NCBI GenBank assembly: GCA_047630175.1
Contig: JBLHVI010000001.1
Span: forward strand, 1 to 64,000
Direction: 5' to 3'
Length of the DNA stretch: 64,000 bases
DNA from: UBA4582 sp047630175
Lineage (GTDB): Bacteria > Pseudomonadota > Gammaproteobacteria > Pseudomonadales > Azotimanducaceae
Shown here: one piece after another, positions 51,757 to 61,081 of the stretch
Position numbering within the stretch: the first letter of the stretch is position 1
Layout: every line of letters begins with the position of its first letter
The notes under the pieces: model-generated
The model's database searches: none
Told to the model about the DNA's origin: nothing
Seen by the model: the letters and a program-made list of their open reading frames with translations, nothing else
Program-made: the position numbers and the translations under genes

Positions 51757-52617
51757 ATGCGTGCCCTAGCAGAGTTTGCAATGCGAGGCAGGCTGCAGGC
51801 GATAGGTAGTGCCGTCGGTTTGTCATTTTTGCCGATGGGCCACTGGCTTAGTGCCTCGCTGGTCGCCTTGGTATTTTTACGCCGGGGTGTGAATGACGGT
51901 GTTGCTTTGCTGCTTCTGACTGCGCTACCACTGGTTGGTATCTATGGCATGAGCGGCGACCCGGGACCCTTAATTGGGTTAATGGGGGTAGCCTGTTTAG
52001 CGTCGGTGCTACGAAGCACCAAAGCATGGGCGCCGACTTTGGCGGCAGCGGTATTGGTTTCGGCCCTAGGCAGCCTGGTATTTGAGCAGCTAGTCGGGGC
52101 AGACCTTGACCAGTTGGTGAAGTGGTATCTAGAGCTGGCTAGCAGCGATGCCAGCAGCAACACTTCATCAACTGATCAAGAAGCGCTGGGGCGGCAGGTC
52201 ATCATGGGGCTGTTCGCCATGGGGCAAGCCTACGCGATGATTGGCTTCTTGGTTCTGGCACGTTGGTGGCAAAGCTTGCTTTATAACCCAGGCGGGTTGC
52301 AGCAAGAGTTCCATGCGTTGCGCTTACCTGTGCCGATGGCTGCAACACTAGTGATTCTGCTGGTGGTGTGTGTTGCCTTTGGTACGCCGCAGGCGATACG
52401 TTGGGTGCCCCTGCTGACCGTACCTTTGGTGATGGCTGCTATTGGTTGGGTGCACTGGCTAGTAGGTATCAAAGGGCTCTCTGGGCATTGGCTCGGCGGA
52501 TTTTATGTAATACTGATTTTGATGTATCAACTGGTTTCACCCTTGCTTGCGTCGCTAGCGCTGATGGACAGTTGGTTTGACTTAAGAAAGAATTTTCGAG
52601 TTGATCGAGAGGATTAA
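51757..52617 (+). CDS. DUF2232-type membrane protein
   Basis: The 286-residue protein has about seven to eight hydrophobic segments, from AIGSAVGLSFLPMG near residue 12 through GFYVILILMYQLVSPLLASLALMD, and ends in a basic tail (RKNFRVDRED). This matches the DUF2232 family, which is found between rpsR and rplI in Pseudomonas-like genomes. Function is unknown; some relatives resemble transporter membrane parts. It starts 45 bp after rpsR, GGAG lies near the ATG, and rplI begins three bases after it. Confidence 0.8.
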   Translation: MRALAEFAMRGRLQAIGSAVGLSFLPMGHWLSASLVALVFLRRGVNDGVALLLLTALPLVGIYGMSGDPGPLIGLMGVACLASVLRSTKAWAPTLAAAVLVSALGSLVFEQLVGADLDQLVKWYLELASSDASSNTSSTDQEALGRQVIMGLFAMGQAYAMIGFLVLARWWQSLLYNPGGLQQEFHALRLPVPMAATLVILLVVCVAFGTPQAIRWVPLLTVPLVMAAIGWVHWLVGIKGLSGHWLGGFYVILILMYQLVSPLLASLALMDSWFDLRKNFRVDRED

Positions 52618-52620
52618 GAA

Positions 52621-53070
52621 ATGGAAGTAATTCTGTTAGAACGCGTCGCTAATCTGGGCGATTTGGGTGACAAAGTCTCGGTTAAGTCCGGCTATGGTCG
52701 CAACTATTTGATGCCACAGAAAAAGGCAGTACCGGCCACGAAGGATAACATCGCGTCATTTGAAGTTCGGCGCGCTGAACTGCAAAAGCTGGCTGATGAG
52801 CGTTTAGCAGTGGCAACGACTCGTGGCACCAAAATCAGTGCGCTGGAAGTGACCATCACTGCCAAGGCTGGCGATGAGGGTAAACTGTTTGGCTCCATCA
52901 CGGTACGTGATATTGTTGATGCCGTGCTTGCTAAAGGCGTTGATATCGAGAAGAGTGAAGTACGCATGCCCGGCGGTCCTATCCGTGATCTGGGCGAGCA
53001 TGATGTTGACGTCCACTTGCACACAGAAGTGAATGTTATACTCAAAGTCGGCGTTATTGCTGCAGTCTGA
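52621..53070 (+). CDS. rplI: 50S ribosomal protein L9
   Basis: L9 binds 23S rRNA at the base of the L1 stalk and helps keep the reading frame. The 149-residue protein begins MEVILLERVANLGDLGD with VKSGYGRNYLMP, the family signature, then a connecting helix and a C-terminal domain. It follows the DUF2232 gene by three bases in one operon. Confidence 0.97.
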   Translation: MEVILLERVANLGDLGDKVSVKSGYGRNYLMPQKKAVPATKDNIASFEVRRAELQKLADERLAVATTRGTKISALEVTITAKAGDEGKLFGSITVRDIVDAVLAKGVDIEKSEVRMPGGPIRDLGEHDVDVHLHTEVNVILKVGVIAAV

Positions 53071-53175
53071 GTATTAAGCATTGCTTCAAGTAGGGTTTCT
53101 TTGGGTCGTTGCTGATCAAGTTTTGGCGGCGACTTTAGGTAACTGACTGCCTTTTTTGCATTTGAGCCCTTCCCT

Positions 53176-53192
53176 GGGTCGTCTAACGACCC
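53176..53192 (+). terminator. Hairpin between rplI and dnaB
   Basis: GGGTCGT (53176-53182) and ACGACCC (53186-53192) form a perfect seven-base-pair stem with a CTA loop, followed by GTTT. The T-tract is short, so it may be a weak terminator of the rpsF operon or an attenuator before dnaB. Confidence 0.5.
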
Positions 53193-53216
53193 GTTTAACG
53201 TTAGCGCGGCAATACA

Positions 53217-54593
53217 TTGGCTATAGCACTCGACGACATGAACACTGCGACCCTTAAGGTTCCGCCTCATTCCCTTGAGGCAGAACGTTCTGTATTGGGT
53301 GGTTTAATGCTTGACGAGCAGGCCTTCGATCAGCTCTCTAGCGTGCTGAGTGCGGACGATTTTTATCGCGGTGATCACCGCATTATATTTCGCTGCATGC
53401 AAACGATGGTGGAGCAGAACAAGCCCCTCGACATCATTACTATTTCTGAGTCGCTGAACGCGATCAATGAGTTGGGCAATGTCGGCGGTATCGCTTATTT
53501 GTCTGATCTTGCCAACAGCATTCCTACCACCTCAAATATTCGCGCTTACGCTAATATTGTCGCCGAACGCGCGACGGTGCGTAAGCTCATTTCTGTCGCG
53601 CACGATATTGCTGACAGTGGCTTTAATCCGCAGGGCCGCGACAGCGCCGCGCTGATTGATATGGCCGAGTCCAAGGTCTTCCAGATTGGCGACTCACGTC
53701 CGAGCACGGGTGGACCGCAGTCAGTGCGCAGTGTTCTGACTAAGGCCGTTGAGCGGATTGACGAACTGTTCCAAACCAAGGGTGCACTGACCGGCTTAAG
53801 TACGGGTTTTCGGGATATCGACGAGATGACGATGGGGTTGCAGAAGGGTGACCTGGTGATTGTTGCCGGTCGTCCGTCTATGGGTAAGACCAGTTTTGCC
53901 ATGAACATTGCCGAGAGCGCGGCACTGGGCGGCGACAAGCCGGTGCTAGTGTTCAGTATGGAGATGCCGGCCGATTCGCTAATCATGCGTATGCTGTCGT
54001 CGCTCGGGCGCATTGACCAATCTAAAATCCGTAGCGGCAATCTTTCTGACGATGACTGGCCGCGTCTCACATCTGCGGTCACCCTACTTAATGACAAGCC
54101 ACTATTTATTGACGATACCGCTGCGTTGTCGCCCAACGAGATCCGCTCGCGCAGCCGGCGTATCGCGCGCGAGCATGGGCCTATCGGCTTGATTGTTATC
54201 GACTACCTGCAACTCATGCAGGTCACGGGCACGACGGATAATCGTACCACCGAAATTTCGGAAATATCCCGCGGCTTGAAAGGTATCGCCAAGGAATTCG
54301 AATGCCCGGTGGTTGCGCTGTCCCAGCTCAATCGAAGCCTAGAGCAACGCCCTGACAAGCGCCCCATTATGTCTGACCTGCGAGAGTCTGGCGCGATCGA
54401 GCAAGACGCTGACCTGATTCTGGCTATATATCGTGACGAGGTGTACCACGATGATGCCGAGAAAGGGGTCGCCGAGGCCATTATTCTCAAGCAGCGGAAT
54501 GGCCCGATCGGTCGCAAAAAGCTCGCCTTTATTGGTCAATATACTAAATTCGAAGATTTAGCCCAGGGATATGACGACTACGCGTATGAGTAA
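53217..54593 (+). CDS. dnaB: Replicative DNA helicase
   Basis: DnaB is the hexameric 5'-3' helicase at the replication fork. The protein has the N-terminal primase-interaction domain (PPHSLEAERSVLGGLMLD), a RecA-like motor with Walker A AGRPSMGKTSFAMN, Walker B LIVIDYLQLM, and C-terminal DLRESGAIEQDADLI. No intein is present. The start is uncertain: TTG 53217 gives 458 residues, ATG 53238 gives 451, and neither has a ribosome site. alr overlaps its 3' end. Confidence 0.96.
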   Translation: MAIALDDMNTATLKVPPHSLEAERSVLGGLMLDEQAFDQLSSVLSADDFYRGDHRIIFRCMQTMVEQNKPLDIITISESLNAINELGNVGGIAYLSDLANSIPTTSNIRAYANIVAERATVRKLISVAHDIADSGFNPQGRDSAALIDMAESKVFQIGDSRPSTGGPQSVRSVLTKAVERIDELFQTKGALTGLSTGFRDIDEMTMGLQKGDLVIVAGRPSMGKTSFAMNIAESAALGGDKPVLVFSMEMPADSLIMRMLSSLGRIDQSKIRSGNLSDDDWPRLTSAVTLLNDKPLFIDDTAALSPNEIRSRSRRIAREHGPIGLIVIDYLQLMQVTGTTDNRTTEISEISRGLKGIAKEFECPVVALSQLNRSLEQRPDKRPIMSDLRESGAIEQDADLILAIYRDEVYHDDAEKGVAEAIILKQRNGPIGRKKLAFIGQYTKFEDLAQGYDDYAYE

Positions 54594-55680
54594 CACGCCT
54601 GTTGCCAGTATTCATCTTGACGCCATCCAGCATAACCTCAATGTTGCTAAGCGCCTGGCACCCCAAGCTAAGCTTTTGGCCATGGTTAAAGGTAACGCCT
54701 ATGGTCATGGGGTTGATGAGCTGGTTAAACGCCTGCATGGCGTCGACGCGTTTGGTGTCGCTCGGGTTGATGAGGGCCAGCGGATTCGAGCGCTGGGAGT
54801 GAAACACCCCATTGTTGTCTTACAGGGTTTTCTGGACCGTCAGGAACTTGCGATCTGTCGACAGTCAGGGTTAACGCCGACTGTGCATTCTCAATATCAG
54901 CTCGACTTGCTGGTGGCTGAAAACTGCACCGACCTTCCCATTTGGCTAAAGCTGGACTCAGGCATGCACCGCCTTGGCTTTGCACCCAAAGCCTTGATTG
55001 CGGTACTCCAATCCAGGCGCTATAGCCCTGCCTGTATTGTCAGTCATTTGGCTAACGCGGATAAGCCTGAGCACGTTTTGAACCAGCAACAGCTCGATGT
55101 CTTTAAGCAAGTCACCGATGGCGCTGGCGTCCCGCGAAGCTTGGCAAATTCTGGCGCGATCTTGGATGCCAACGACAACTACTTTGAATGGATTCGGCCG
55201 GGCATCATGCTCTACGGCAGCTCGCCTGCGGGCGCCTCGCTGAAGGACGTGTCACCGAGTGAAGCGGTCTCGCCGGCGTTACGTCCGGCGATGACATTGA
55301 CTGCTCCGGTGTTGTCGATTAACGCGATCGCGGCCGGTGAAGCTATTGGCTACGGCAGTATTTGGCGAGCACCTATTAATACCCGAGTGGCGGTTGTTGG
55401 TATTGGTTATGCGGATGGTTATCCCCGTGAAGTACCGCATGATATGCCCGTATTGATCGAAGGTCAGCGTTGTCTTATTGTCGGCCGTGTTTCCATGGAC
55501 ACACTGATGGTGGATGTGGGCACGTTGAGCGTACAACCAGGATCTTTGGCTCAGCTCTGGGGGCCGCAATTGCCGGTAGACGAGGTCGCGGCACGACTCA
55601 ATACCATCGGATATACTCTGATGTCAGGCCTGACAAGCAGAGTCCGGCGCGAGTTTATCGGCTCATCTAGCCCGTCATAA
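54571..55680 (+). CDS. alr: Alanine racemase
   Basis: Alr makes D-alanine for peptidoglycan. It is a fold-III PLP enzyme, with the PLP Lys in AMVKGNAYGHG near residue 40, the second catalytic Tyr in IGYGSIWRAP, and the VSMDTLMVDVG block. It overlaps dnaB by 23 bases from ATG 54571 (369 residues), or by 8 bases from ATG 54586 (364 residues, MSNTPVASIHL); the latter fits the family start, the former has AGGG close by. dnaB-alr coupling is common in gammaproteobacteria. Confidence 0.94.
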   Translation: MTTTRMSNTPVASIHLDAIQHNLNVAKRLAPQAKLLAMVKGNAYGHGVDELVKRLHGVDAFGVARVDEGQRIRALGVKHPIVVLQGFLDRQELAICRQSGLTPTVHSQYQLDLLVAENCTDLPIWLKLDSGMHRLGFAPKALIAVLQSRRYSPACIVSHLANADKPEHVLNQQQLDVFKQVTDGAGVPRSLANSGAILDANDNYFEWIRPGIMLYGSSPAGASLKDVSPSEAVSPALRPAMTLTAPVLSINAIAAGEAIGYGSIWRAPINTRVAVVGIGYADGYPREVPHDMPVLIEGQRCLIVGRVSMDTLMVDVGTLSVQPGSLAQLWGPQLPVDEVAARLNTIGYTLMSGLTSRVRREFIGSSSPS

Positions 55681-55714
55681 AGCAACCATCTAGTCGTTAG
55701 GAGGCAACTAATTC

Positions 55715-57076
55715 ATGGCCAAGTCAAAAACAGTCTATGTCTGTAATGAGTGCGGTTCTGAATACGCTAAATGGCAGGGTCAATGCGGCGACTGCAAGGC
55801 ATGGAATACTCTAACCCGACTGTCCATTGAAGACACCGCGCGTAGCGTTCGTAAGCAGGGCTTTGCCGGGCAGTTGGCAGCGGTCAGCATTCTTGGCGAG
55901 GTTTCTGCTCAGGATGTGCCGCGACTGGCGACTGGCTCGCAAGAATTTGATCGTGTGCTTGGCGGCGGGTTGGTGCCTGGCTCGGCAGTGCTGATCTCTG
56001 GCAGCCCCGGCGCGGGCAAAAGCACTTTGCTTATCCAGACACTTTGCAAACTTGCCGAGCATCATCAAGCGCTGTATGTCACCGGCGAAGAAAGCTTGGC
56101 ACAGATTGCTATGCGCGCTCGGCGCCTGCAGTTACCCGTCGACAAGCTCAAGGTTATGGCTCAAACCAACGTCGAGGCGATTCTTGCTACCTGGGATGAG
56201 ATGAAGCCCAAGCTGATCGTCATCGACTCCATTCAGGTTATGTATCTTGATGGGTTGGAATCAGCGCCTGGGGGTGTCGCGCAGGTACGCGAGAGTGCTT
56301 CGTTGCTGATTCAGCAGGCCAAACGTACCGACACGATTTTATTGTTGGTTGGGCATGTTACCAAGGAAGGTAATCTCGCCGGTCCCCGAGTTCTGGAGCA
56401 TATGATTGACTGTTTCGTCATGTTGGAGGGCGACAACGACGGTCGCTATCGCACGCTGCGGGCCAGCAAGAATCGCTTTGGTGCGGTCAATGAACTAGGG
56501 ATTTTTGCGATGACGGAAAAGGGTATGGCGGAGGTTTCAAATCCGTCGGCAATTTTTTTGTCGCGGGGCGAAGAGGCAGCGCCAGGCAGTATTGTCATGG
56601 TAGTCTGGGAGGGTACCCGGCCCTTGTTAGTAGAAGCTCAGGCTTTGGTAGACACCAGTGCGTTAGGTAATCCTCGGCGGGTCGCTGTGGGTTTCGAGCA
56701 GAATCGACTGGCCATGTTGCTTGCCGTATTGCATCGCCATGGGGGCTTGCAGGTGGGTGATCAGGATGTGTTCGTCAACGCGGTAGGTGGCATTCGCGTC
56801 ACTGAGACCAGCAGCGATCTAGCCTTGTTGTTGGCCGTAGTCTCTAGCTTTCGCGATCGGGCGCTGCCCATGGATATGATTTGCTTTGGTGAAGTGGGCT
56901 TATCTGGTGAAATCCGGCCTGTGCCGAACGGGCAAGACCGGCTGCGAGAAGCCGCCAAACATGGTTTTCGTCATGCGATCGTGCCGAAGGCAAACCTCCC
57001 CAAACAACCAATCAAGGGTATGAAAATAACCGGTGTCGCCAAGCTACAGGACGCCTTGGAGGCAATCGGCGCCTGA
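55715..57076 (+). CDS. radA: DNA repair protein RadA
   Basis: RadA is a RecA-like branch-migration helicase acting in recombination. The 453-residue protein has an N-terminal C4 zinc finger (CNECGSEYAKWQGQCGDC), Walker A GSPGAGKSTL, the RadA-specific SKNRFGAVNELG and a C-terminal Lon-protease-like domain without the active Ser. GGAGG precedes the ATG. It converges on ettA with 16 bp between stops. Confidence 0.96.
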   Translation: MAKSKTVYVCNECGSEYAKWQGQCGDCKAWNTLTRLSIEDTARSVRKQGFAGQLAAVSILGEVSAQDVPRLATGSQEFDRVLGGGLVPGSAVLISGSPGAGKSTLLIQTLCKLAEHHQALYVTGEESLAQIAMRARRLQLPVDKLKVMAQTNVEAILATWDEMKPKLIVIDSIQVMYLDGLESAPGGVAQVRESASLLIQQAKRTDTILLLVGHVTKEGNLAGPRVLEHMIDCFVMLEGDNDGRYRTLRASKNRFGAVNELGIFAMTEKGMAEVSNPSAIFLSRGEEAAPGSIVMVVWEGTRPLLVEAQALVDTSALGNPRRVAVGFEQNRLAMLLAVLHRHGGLQVGDQDVFVNAVGGIRVTETSSDLALLLAVVSSFRDRALPMDMICFGEVGLSGEIRPVPNGQDRLREAAKHGFRHAIVPKANLPKQPIKGMKITGVAKLQDALEAIGA

Positions 57077-57092
57077 GCTTGTATGGCACTCC

Positions 57093-58757
57093 CTAGGCAA
57101 GTTTTTTATACTTGACGCGAGTTGGGCCGGTATCCCCTAAGCGTTTTTTATGGTCAGCCTCATACTCTGAGTAGTTGCCGTCAAACCATACCGCTGAGCT
57201 ATTGCCTTCAAAGGCGAGAATATGTGTGGCAATCCGATCCAGAAACCAGCGATCGTGCGAGATCACCATTAAAGTACCTGGGTAAGCTTCGATAGCCGTT
57301 TCCAGTGCCCGCAGAGTTTCCACATCGAGATCGTTGGTGGGTTCGTCAAGCAACAGGAAGTTAGCGCCTTTTTTCAGCAGTTTCGCCAAGTGCACGCGAT
57401 TACGCTCACCGCCCGACAGGTCTCGTACCATTTTCTGCTGGTCGCCACCCTTGAAGTTAAAGCGGCTAACATAGCTGCGTGATTGGGTTTCATAACGGCC
57501 GATCTGGATGACCTCATGACCTTCGGATATTTCCTCCCAGACATTCTTGTCATCTGACAGGCTGTCGCGGCTTTGATCGACGTGGCCCAATACAACGGTT
57601 TCGCCCAGACGCACTGTGCCTTCATCAGGTTGCTCAGTGCCGCTGATCATCCGGAACAGCGTGGATTTACCAGCCCCGTTACCGCCGATAATGCCGACAA
57701 TGGCGCCTCTGGGTATGCTGAAGCTCAAATCATCCAGCAGCAACTGGTCGCCATAGCGCTTGCTGACGTGCTCCACTTCAAGGATGACGTCACCGAGGCG
57801 CGGACCCGGTGGGATGTAGAGTTCCAGGGTCTCATTGCGCCGTTGAAATTCCTGCGCATTGAGCTCTTCAAAGCGTGCCAGCCGCGCGCGGTTTTTGGCA
57901 TGCCGGGCTTTGGGCTGGGTGCGTACCCATTCAAGTTCTGCTTTGATGGTTTTTTGCCGAGTACCTTCACGCTTGTCTTCCATCTCTAGGCGTCGCTCTT
58001 TGTCCTCGAGCCAACCAGAGTAGTTACCCTCAAAAGGAATACCATAACCACGGTCCAACTCCAGAATCCAGCCAGCCGCGTTGTCGAGGAAGTAACGATC
58101 GTGGGTAATGGCGACGACGGTGCCGGGAAAGTCCTGCAGGTAACGCTCTAACCAACCGACACTCTCAGCATCCAAGTGGTTGGTGGGCTCGTCCAATAAC
58201 AGCATGTCCGGGTTCGACATCAACAGGCGACATAGCGCAACTCGCCGCTTTTCGCCGCCTGACAGGTTAGTGACATCGGCGTCGAAAGGCGGCAGACGCA
58301 GAGCATCGGCCGCTATTTCAAGTTTGCGCTCCAGATCCCAACCGTCTGCTGCATCGATTTTCATCTGCAACTCGCCCTGCTGCTCCAGCAATTCGGTCAT
58401 TTCATCGTCGGTCATGGGTTCGGCAAAGCGATCACTGATGGCATTGAAAGCATCGAGCAGGTCCTTGATTTCACGGACACCGTCCTCGACATTGCCGCGG
58501 ACATCTCGGCTTGGGTCGAGCTCGGGCTCTTGGGACAGATAACCCACCTTCAGATCGGGCTGGGGCCTGGCCTCTCCGAGGATTTCAGTATCTAGGCCGG
58601 CCATGATTTTCAGCAGTGTCGACTTACCGGAACCATTCAATCCCAAAACGCCAATTTTCGCACCGGGGAAAAATGACAGCGAGATATCCTTAAGAATAAC
58701 ACGGTTCGGCGGGACGACTTTGCCGACCCGGGACATGGTGTAAACGTATTGTGCCAT
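57093..58757 (-). CDS. ettA: Energy-dependent translational throttle protein EttA (ABC-F)
   Basis: EttA binds the ribosomal E site and gates the first steps of elongation according to the ADP/ATP ratio. The 554-residue ABC-F protein has two ATPase domains, each with Walker A (GLNGSGKST, GGNGAGKST) and a signature (NLSGGEKRRV, LSGGERNRV), joined by a helical linker. It has no membrane segment. Its beginning MAQYVYTMSRVGKVVPPNR is characteristic of EttA rather than Uup or YheS. Confidence 0.96.
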   Translation of the reverse strand: MAQYVYTMSRVGKVVPPNRVILKDISLSFFPGAKIGVLGLNGSGKSTLLKIMAGLDTEILGEARPQPDLKVGYLSQEPELDPSRDVRGNVEDGVREIKDLLDAFNAISDRFAEPMTDDEMTELLEQQGELQMKIDAADGWDLERKLEIAADALRLPPFDADVTNLSGGEKRRVALCRLLMSNPDMLLLDEPTNHLDAESVGWLERYLQDFPGTVVAITHDRYFLDNAAGWILELDRGYGIPFEGNYSGWLEDKERRLEMEDKREGTRQKTIKAELEWVRTQPKARHAKNRARLARFEELNAQEFQRRNETLELYIPPGPRLGDVILEVEHVSKRYGDQLLLDDLSFSIPRGAIVGIIGGNGAGKSTLFRMISGTEQPDEGTVRLGETVVLGHVDQSRDSLSDDKNVWEEISEGHEVIQIGRYETQSRSYVSRFNFKGGDQQKMVRDLSGGERNRVHLAKLLKKGANFLLLDEPTNDLDVETLRALETAIEAYPGTLMVISHDRWFLDRIATHILAFEGNSSAVWFDGNYSEYEADHKKRLGDTGPTRVKYKKLA

Positions 58758-58898
58758 GGGACTTAGACTCGAAAATTTATTATTTTAGCAGATTAGCGTG
58801 CTGCATGTTTTGAATGTAAGGCTTCGAACAGACGGTGTTGAACACATCTGGCTCAGCTTTAGAGTAGAATGCGCACTTTATGCCACCGGACTTCTATC

Positions 58899-59369
58899 GT
58901 GCATTGCCCATTTTGCAGTCATAGTGAAACCAAGGTAATTGATTCCCGGCTAGTGGCCGATGGCGATCAGGTTAGGCGTCGCCGTGAGTGTTTGGAGTGT
59001 GGGGAGCGCTATACCACCTTTGAGTCTGCTGAACTGGTGCTGCCGCGGGTCATTAAGAGCAATGGTAGTCGCCAGCCCTTCGACGAACTTAAATTACGTA
59101 GTGGCATCTTACGCGCTATTGAGAAGCGGCCCGTGAGCCTAGAACGCGTTGAATCAACGATTAACCGTATCAAGCATCGTTTGCGTGCCACAGGTGAGCC
59201 CGAAGTGAATACCCGTGATCTGGGTGAGTTGGTGATGGATGAGCTGCGAGAACTCGATGATGTAGCTTACGTCCGCTTTGCGTCGGTCTATCGAAGTTTC
59301 CAAGATGTGAATGAGTTCCGCGAGGAAATCGAACGCCTTGACCGGGGCAAGACGACGCAGCGTGATTAA
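58899..59369 (+). CDS. nrdR: Transcriptional repressor NrdR
   Basis: NrdR represses ribonucleotide reductase genes in response to ATP/dATP. From GTG 58899 the protein reads MHCPFCSHSETKVIDSRL, matching the family start, and has 156 residues: a zinc ribbon (CPFC with CLECGERYTTFE) and an ATP-cone domain (VIKSNGSRQPFDELKLRSGI). The longer frame from 58869 adds ten residues absent from relatives. It leads the nrdR-ribD-ribH-nusB cluster. Confidence 0.95.
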   Translation: MHCPFCSHSETKVIDSRLVADGDQVRRRRECLECGERYTTFESAELVLPRVIKSNGSRQPFDELKLRSGILRAIEKRPVSLERVESTINRIKHRLRATGEPEVNTRDLGELVMDELRELDDVAYVRFASVYRSFQDVNEFREEIERLDRGKTTQRD

Positions 59370-59385
59370 CTCAGTGAACATAGCG

Positions 59386-60519
59386 ATGAATTGTCACGAG
59401 GGATTCATGGCGCTGGCTCTGCGCGAGGCAGAAAGAGGTCTTTACACCGCCCACCCGAATCCACGTGTCGGTTGTCTGCTGGTTAAGGACGGCGATATTC
59501 TTAGCCGAGGTTTCCACCTGCAGACAGGTCAGGGGCATGCCGAGGCAAATGCATTGCGGGATGCCGGTACGCAATCCGTAGGCGCTACGTGTTACGTGAC
59601 CCTAGAGCCTTGTAGTTTTGTTGGCCGTACGCCGTCTTGTGCTGACGCGTTGATTCGCGCTGGGGTTAAAACGGTGGTTTATGGTATGGCCGACCCTCAC
59701 CCACGCAATCAGGGACTGGGCCTGACAAAGCTCCAAGATGCCGGTATTGAAGTGATAGGCCCTGTGCTTGAAGCCTCTGCAAGAGCCCTTAACCCAGGCC
59801 ACATTCGTCGGTTCGAGACAGCGTTACCGTTCGTGCGTCTAAAGCTCGCCATGAGTCTCGATGGTAAGACAGCGCTGGCGAATGGTGCTAGTCAGTGGAT
59901 TACCAGCCCCGCTGCGCGGCAGGATGTACAACGCCTGCGAGCGCGTAGCTCGGCGATTATCACGGGCGTTGACACGGTGATCAGTGATGACCCAGCCATG
60001 AGTGTTCGTGCGGACGAGTTAGGGGTTGAGAACAGCGATCTGGCGGCAAGCGTGGCCAGGCATATTATTGTCATGGACACGCATTTGCGGATACCTAGGC
60101 AGGCTCGCATTTTGCAGAACCCTCTGACTAGAGTGGCCTGCAGTTCTGCCGCGATGTTGAAAGCGGCAGAGGCGTACGCTGAAAAAGAGCAACAAAACAT
60201 ACAGACTATGGCGACCTCGCTAGGTGCGGATGGTCGGCTGGATATTCGTGATTTATTGCACCAATTGGCCCGCTTGGATTGTAACGAGGTGCTGTTCGAG
60301 TGTGGGGCGACCTTGGCTGGCAGCTTGGTGAGTTCAGGTCTGGTAGACGAAGTTGTGCTGTATATGGCGCCTAGATTGATGGGTAAAGATGCGCGGTCAT
60401 TACTAAATATCCCCGCAATTGGTACCATGGGCGACTTGATTGAACTGGAGATCCAGGATGTACGCCAGATAGGCCCCGATCTGCGGGTGGTGGCGGGTGT
60501 TACGCCGGCAAACACTTGA
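59386..60519 (+). CDS. ribD: Riboflavin biosynthesis deaminase/reductase
   Basis: RibD deaminates and reduces the pyrimidine product of RibA, giving the ribitylamino intermediate. The deaminase domain (about 1-145) has the zinc site HAE (QGHAEANAL) and PCSFVGRTPSC; the reductase domain (about 150-377) begins VRLKLAMSLDGKTALANG. I use ATG 59386 (MNCHEGFMALAL), aligning with the E. coli start. ATG 59407 has the better ribosome site (GAGGGA) and would still keep the domain. ribE and ribBA, usually next in this cluster, are missing; ribH follows after 94 bp. Confidence 0.93.
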   Translation: MNCHEGFMALALREAERGLYTAHPNPRVGCLLVKDGDILSRGFHLQTGQGHAEANALRDAGTQSVGATCYVTLEPCSFVGRTPSCADALIRAGVKTVVYGMADPHPRNQGLGLTKLQDAGIEVIGPVLEASARALNPGHIRRFETALPFVRLKLAMSLDGKTALANGASQWITSPAARQDVQRLRARSSAIITGVDTVISDDPAMSVRADELGVENSDLAASVARHIIVMDTHLRIPRQARILQNPLTRVACSSAAMLKAAEAYAEKEQQNIQTMATSLGADGRLDIRDLLHQLARLDCNEVLFECGATLAGSLVSSGLVDEVVLYMAPRLMGKDARSLLNIPAIGTMGDLIELEIQDVRQIGPDLRVVAGVTPANT

Positions 60520-60613
60520 CCACATTTGTAGGCTACTGGGCTGACTTGCAGAGTATTATAGCGCGACGTTTTAGTCTTCAACTAACGATTGAATTTAGAT
60601 AACAGGGATAACT

Positions 60614-61081
60614 ATGAGTAGGGTAATAGAAGGTGATTTTTCCGCTACAGACGCTAAATTTGCGATTATTATCGCACGGTTTAATAGTTTTGTTGTTGAG
60701 AGCCTGTTGTTGGGTGCTGAAGATACGCTCAAACGCCACGGTGTGTCTGCAGACAATATTACCGTGATTCGTGTGCCCGGCGCCTTCGAGCTGCCGTTAG
60801 TTACACAAAAAGTCGCCGAAAAAGCTGAATATGACGCCATCATCACACTGGGTGCGGTTATTCGTGGTGGTACACCGCATTTTGAGTTTGTGGCGGGCGA
60901 ATGCGCCAGCGGCATCTCCAAAATTGCCATGGCGACGTCGACGCCGATCGCTTTTGGCGTGATAACTACCGACAGTATCGAGCAGGCCATTGAGCGCTCT
61001 GGTACCAAAGCGGGTAATAAGGGAATTGATGCGGCGTTGTCGGCGCTGGAAATGGTCAGCCTGATGCGGCACTTGGCGTGA
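60614..61081 (+). CDS. ribH: 6,7-dimethyl-8-ribityllumazine synthase
   Basis: RibH condenses the RibD-pathway product with dihydroxybutanone phosphate to make lumazine, the direct riboflavin precursor. The 155-residue protein has FNSFVVESLLLGAEDTL, VPGAFELPLV, GAVIRGGTPHFEFV (catalytic His) and the C-terminal GNKGIDAALSALEM. AGGG lies upstream of the ATG. Its stop overlaps the nusB GTG start (GTGA). Confidence 0.96.
   Translation: MSRVIEGDFSATDAKFAIIIARFNSFVVESLLLGAEDTLKRHGVSADNITVIRVPGAFELPLVTQKVAEKAEYDAIITLGAVIRGGTPHFEFVAGECASGISKIAMATSTPIAFGVITTDSIEQAIERSGTKAGNKGIDAALSALEMVSLMRHLA

Noticed and set aside
60520..60613. FMN riboswitch before ribH
   Set aside because: The 94-bp gap is too short for the element and lacks its conserved core.
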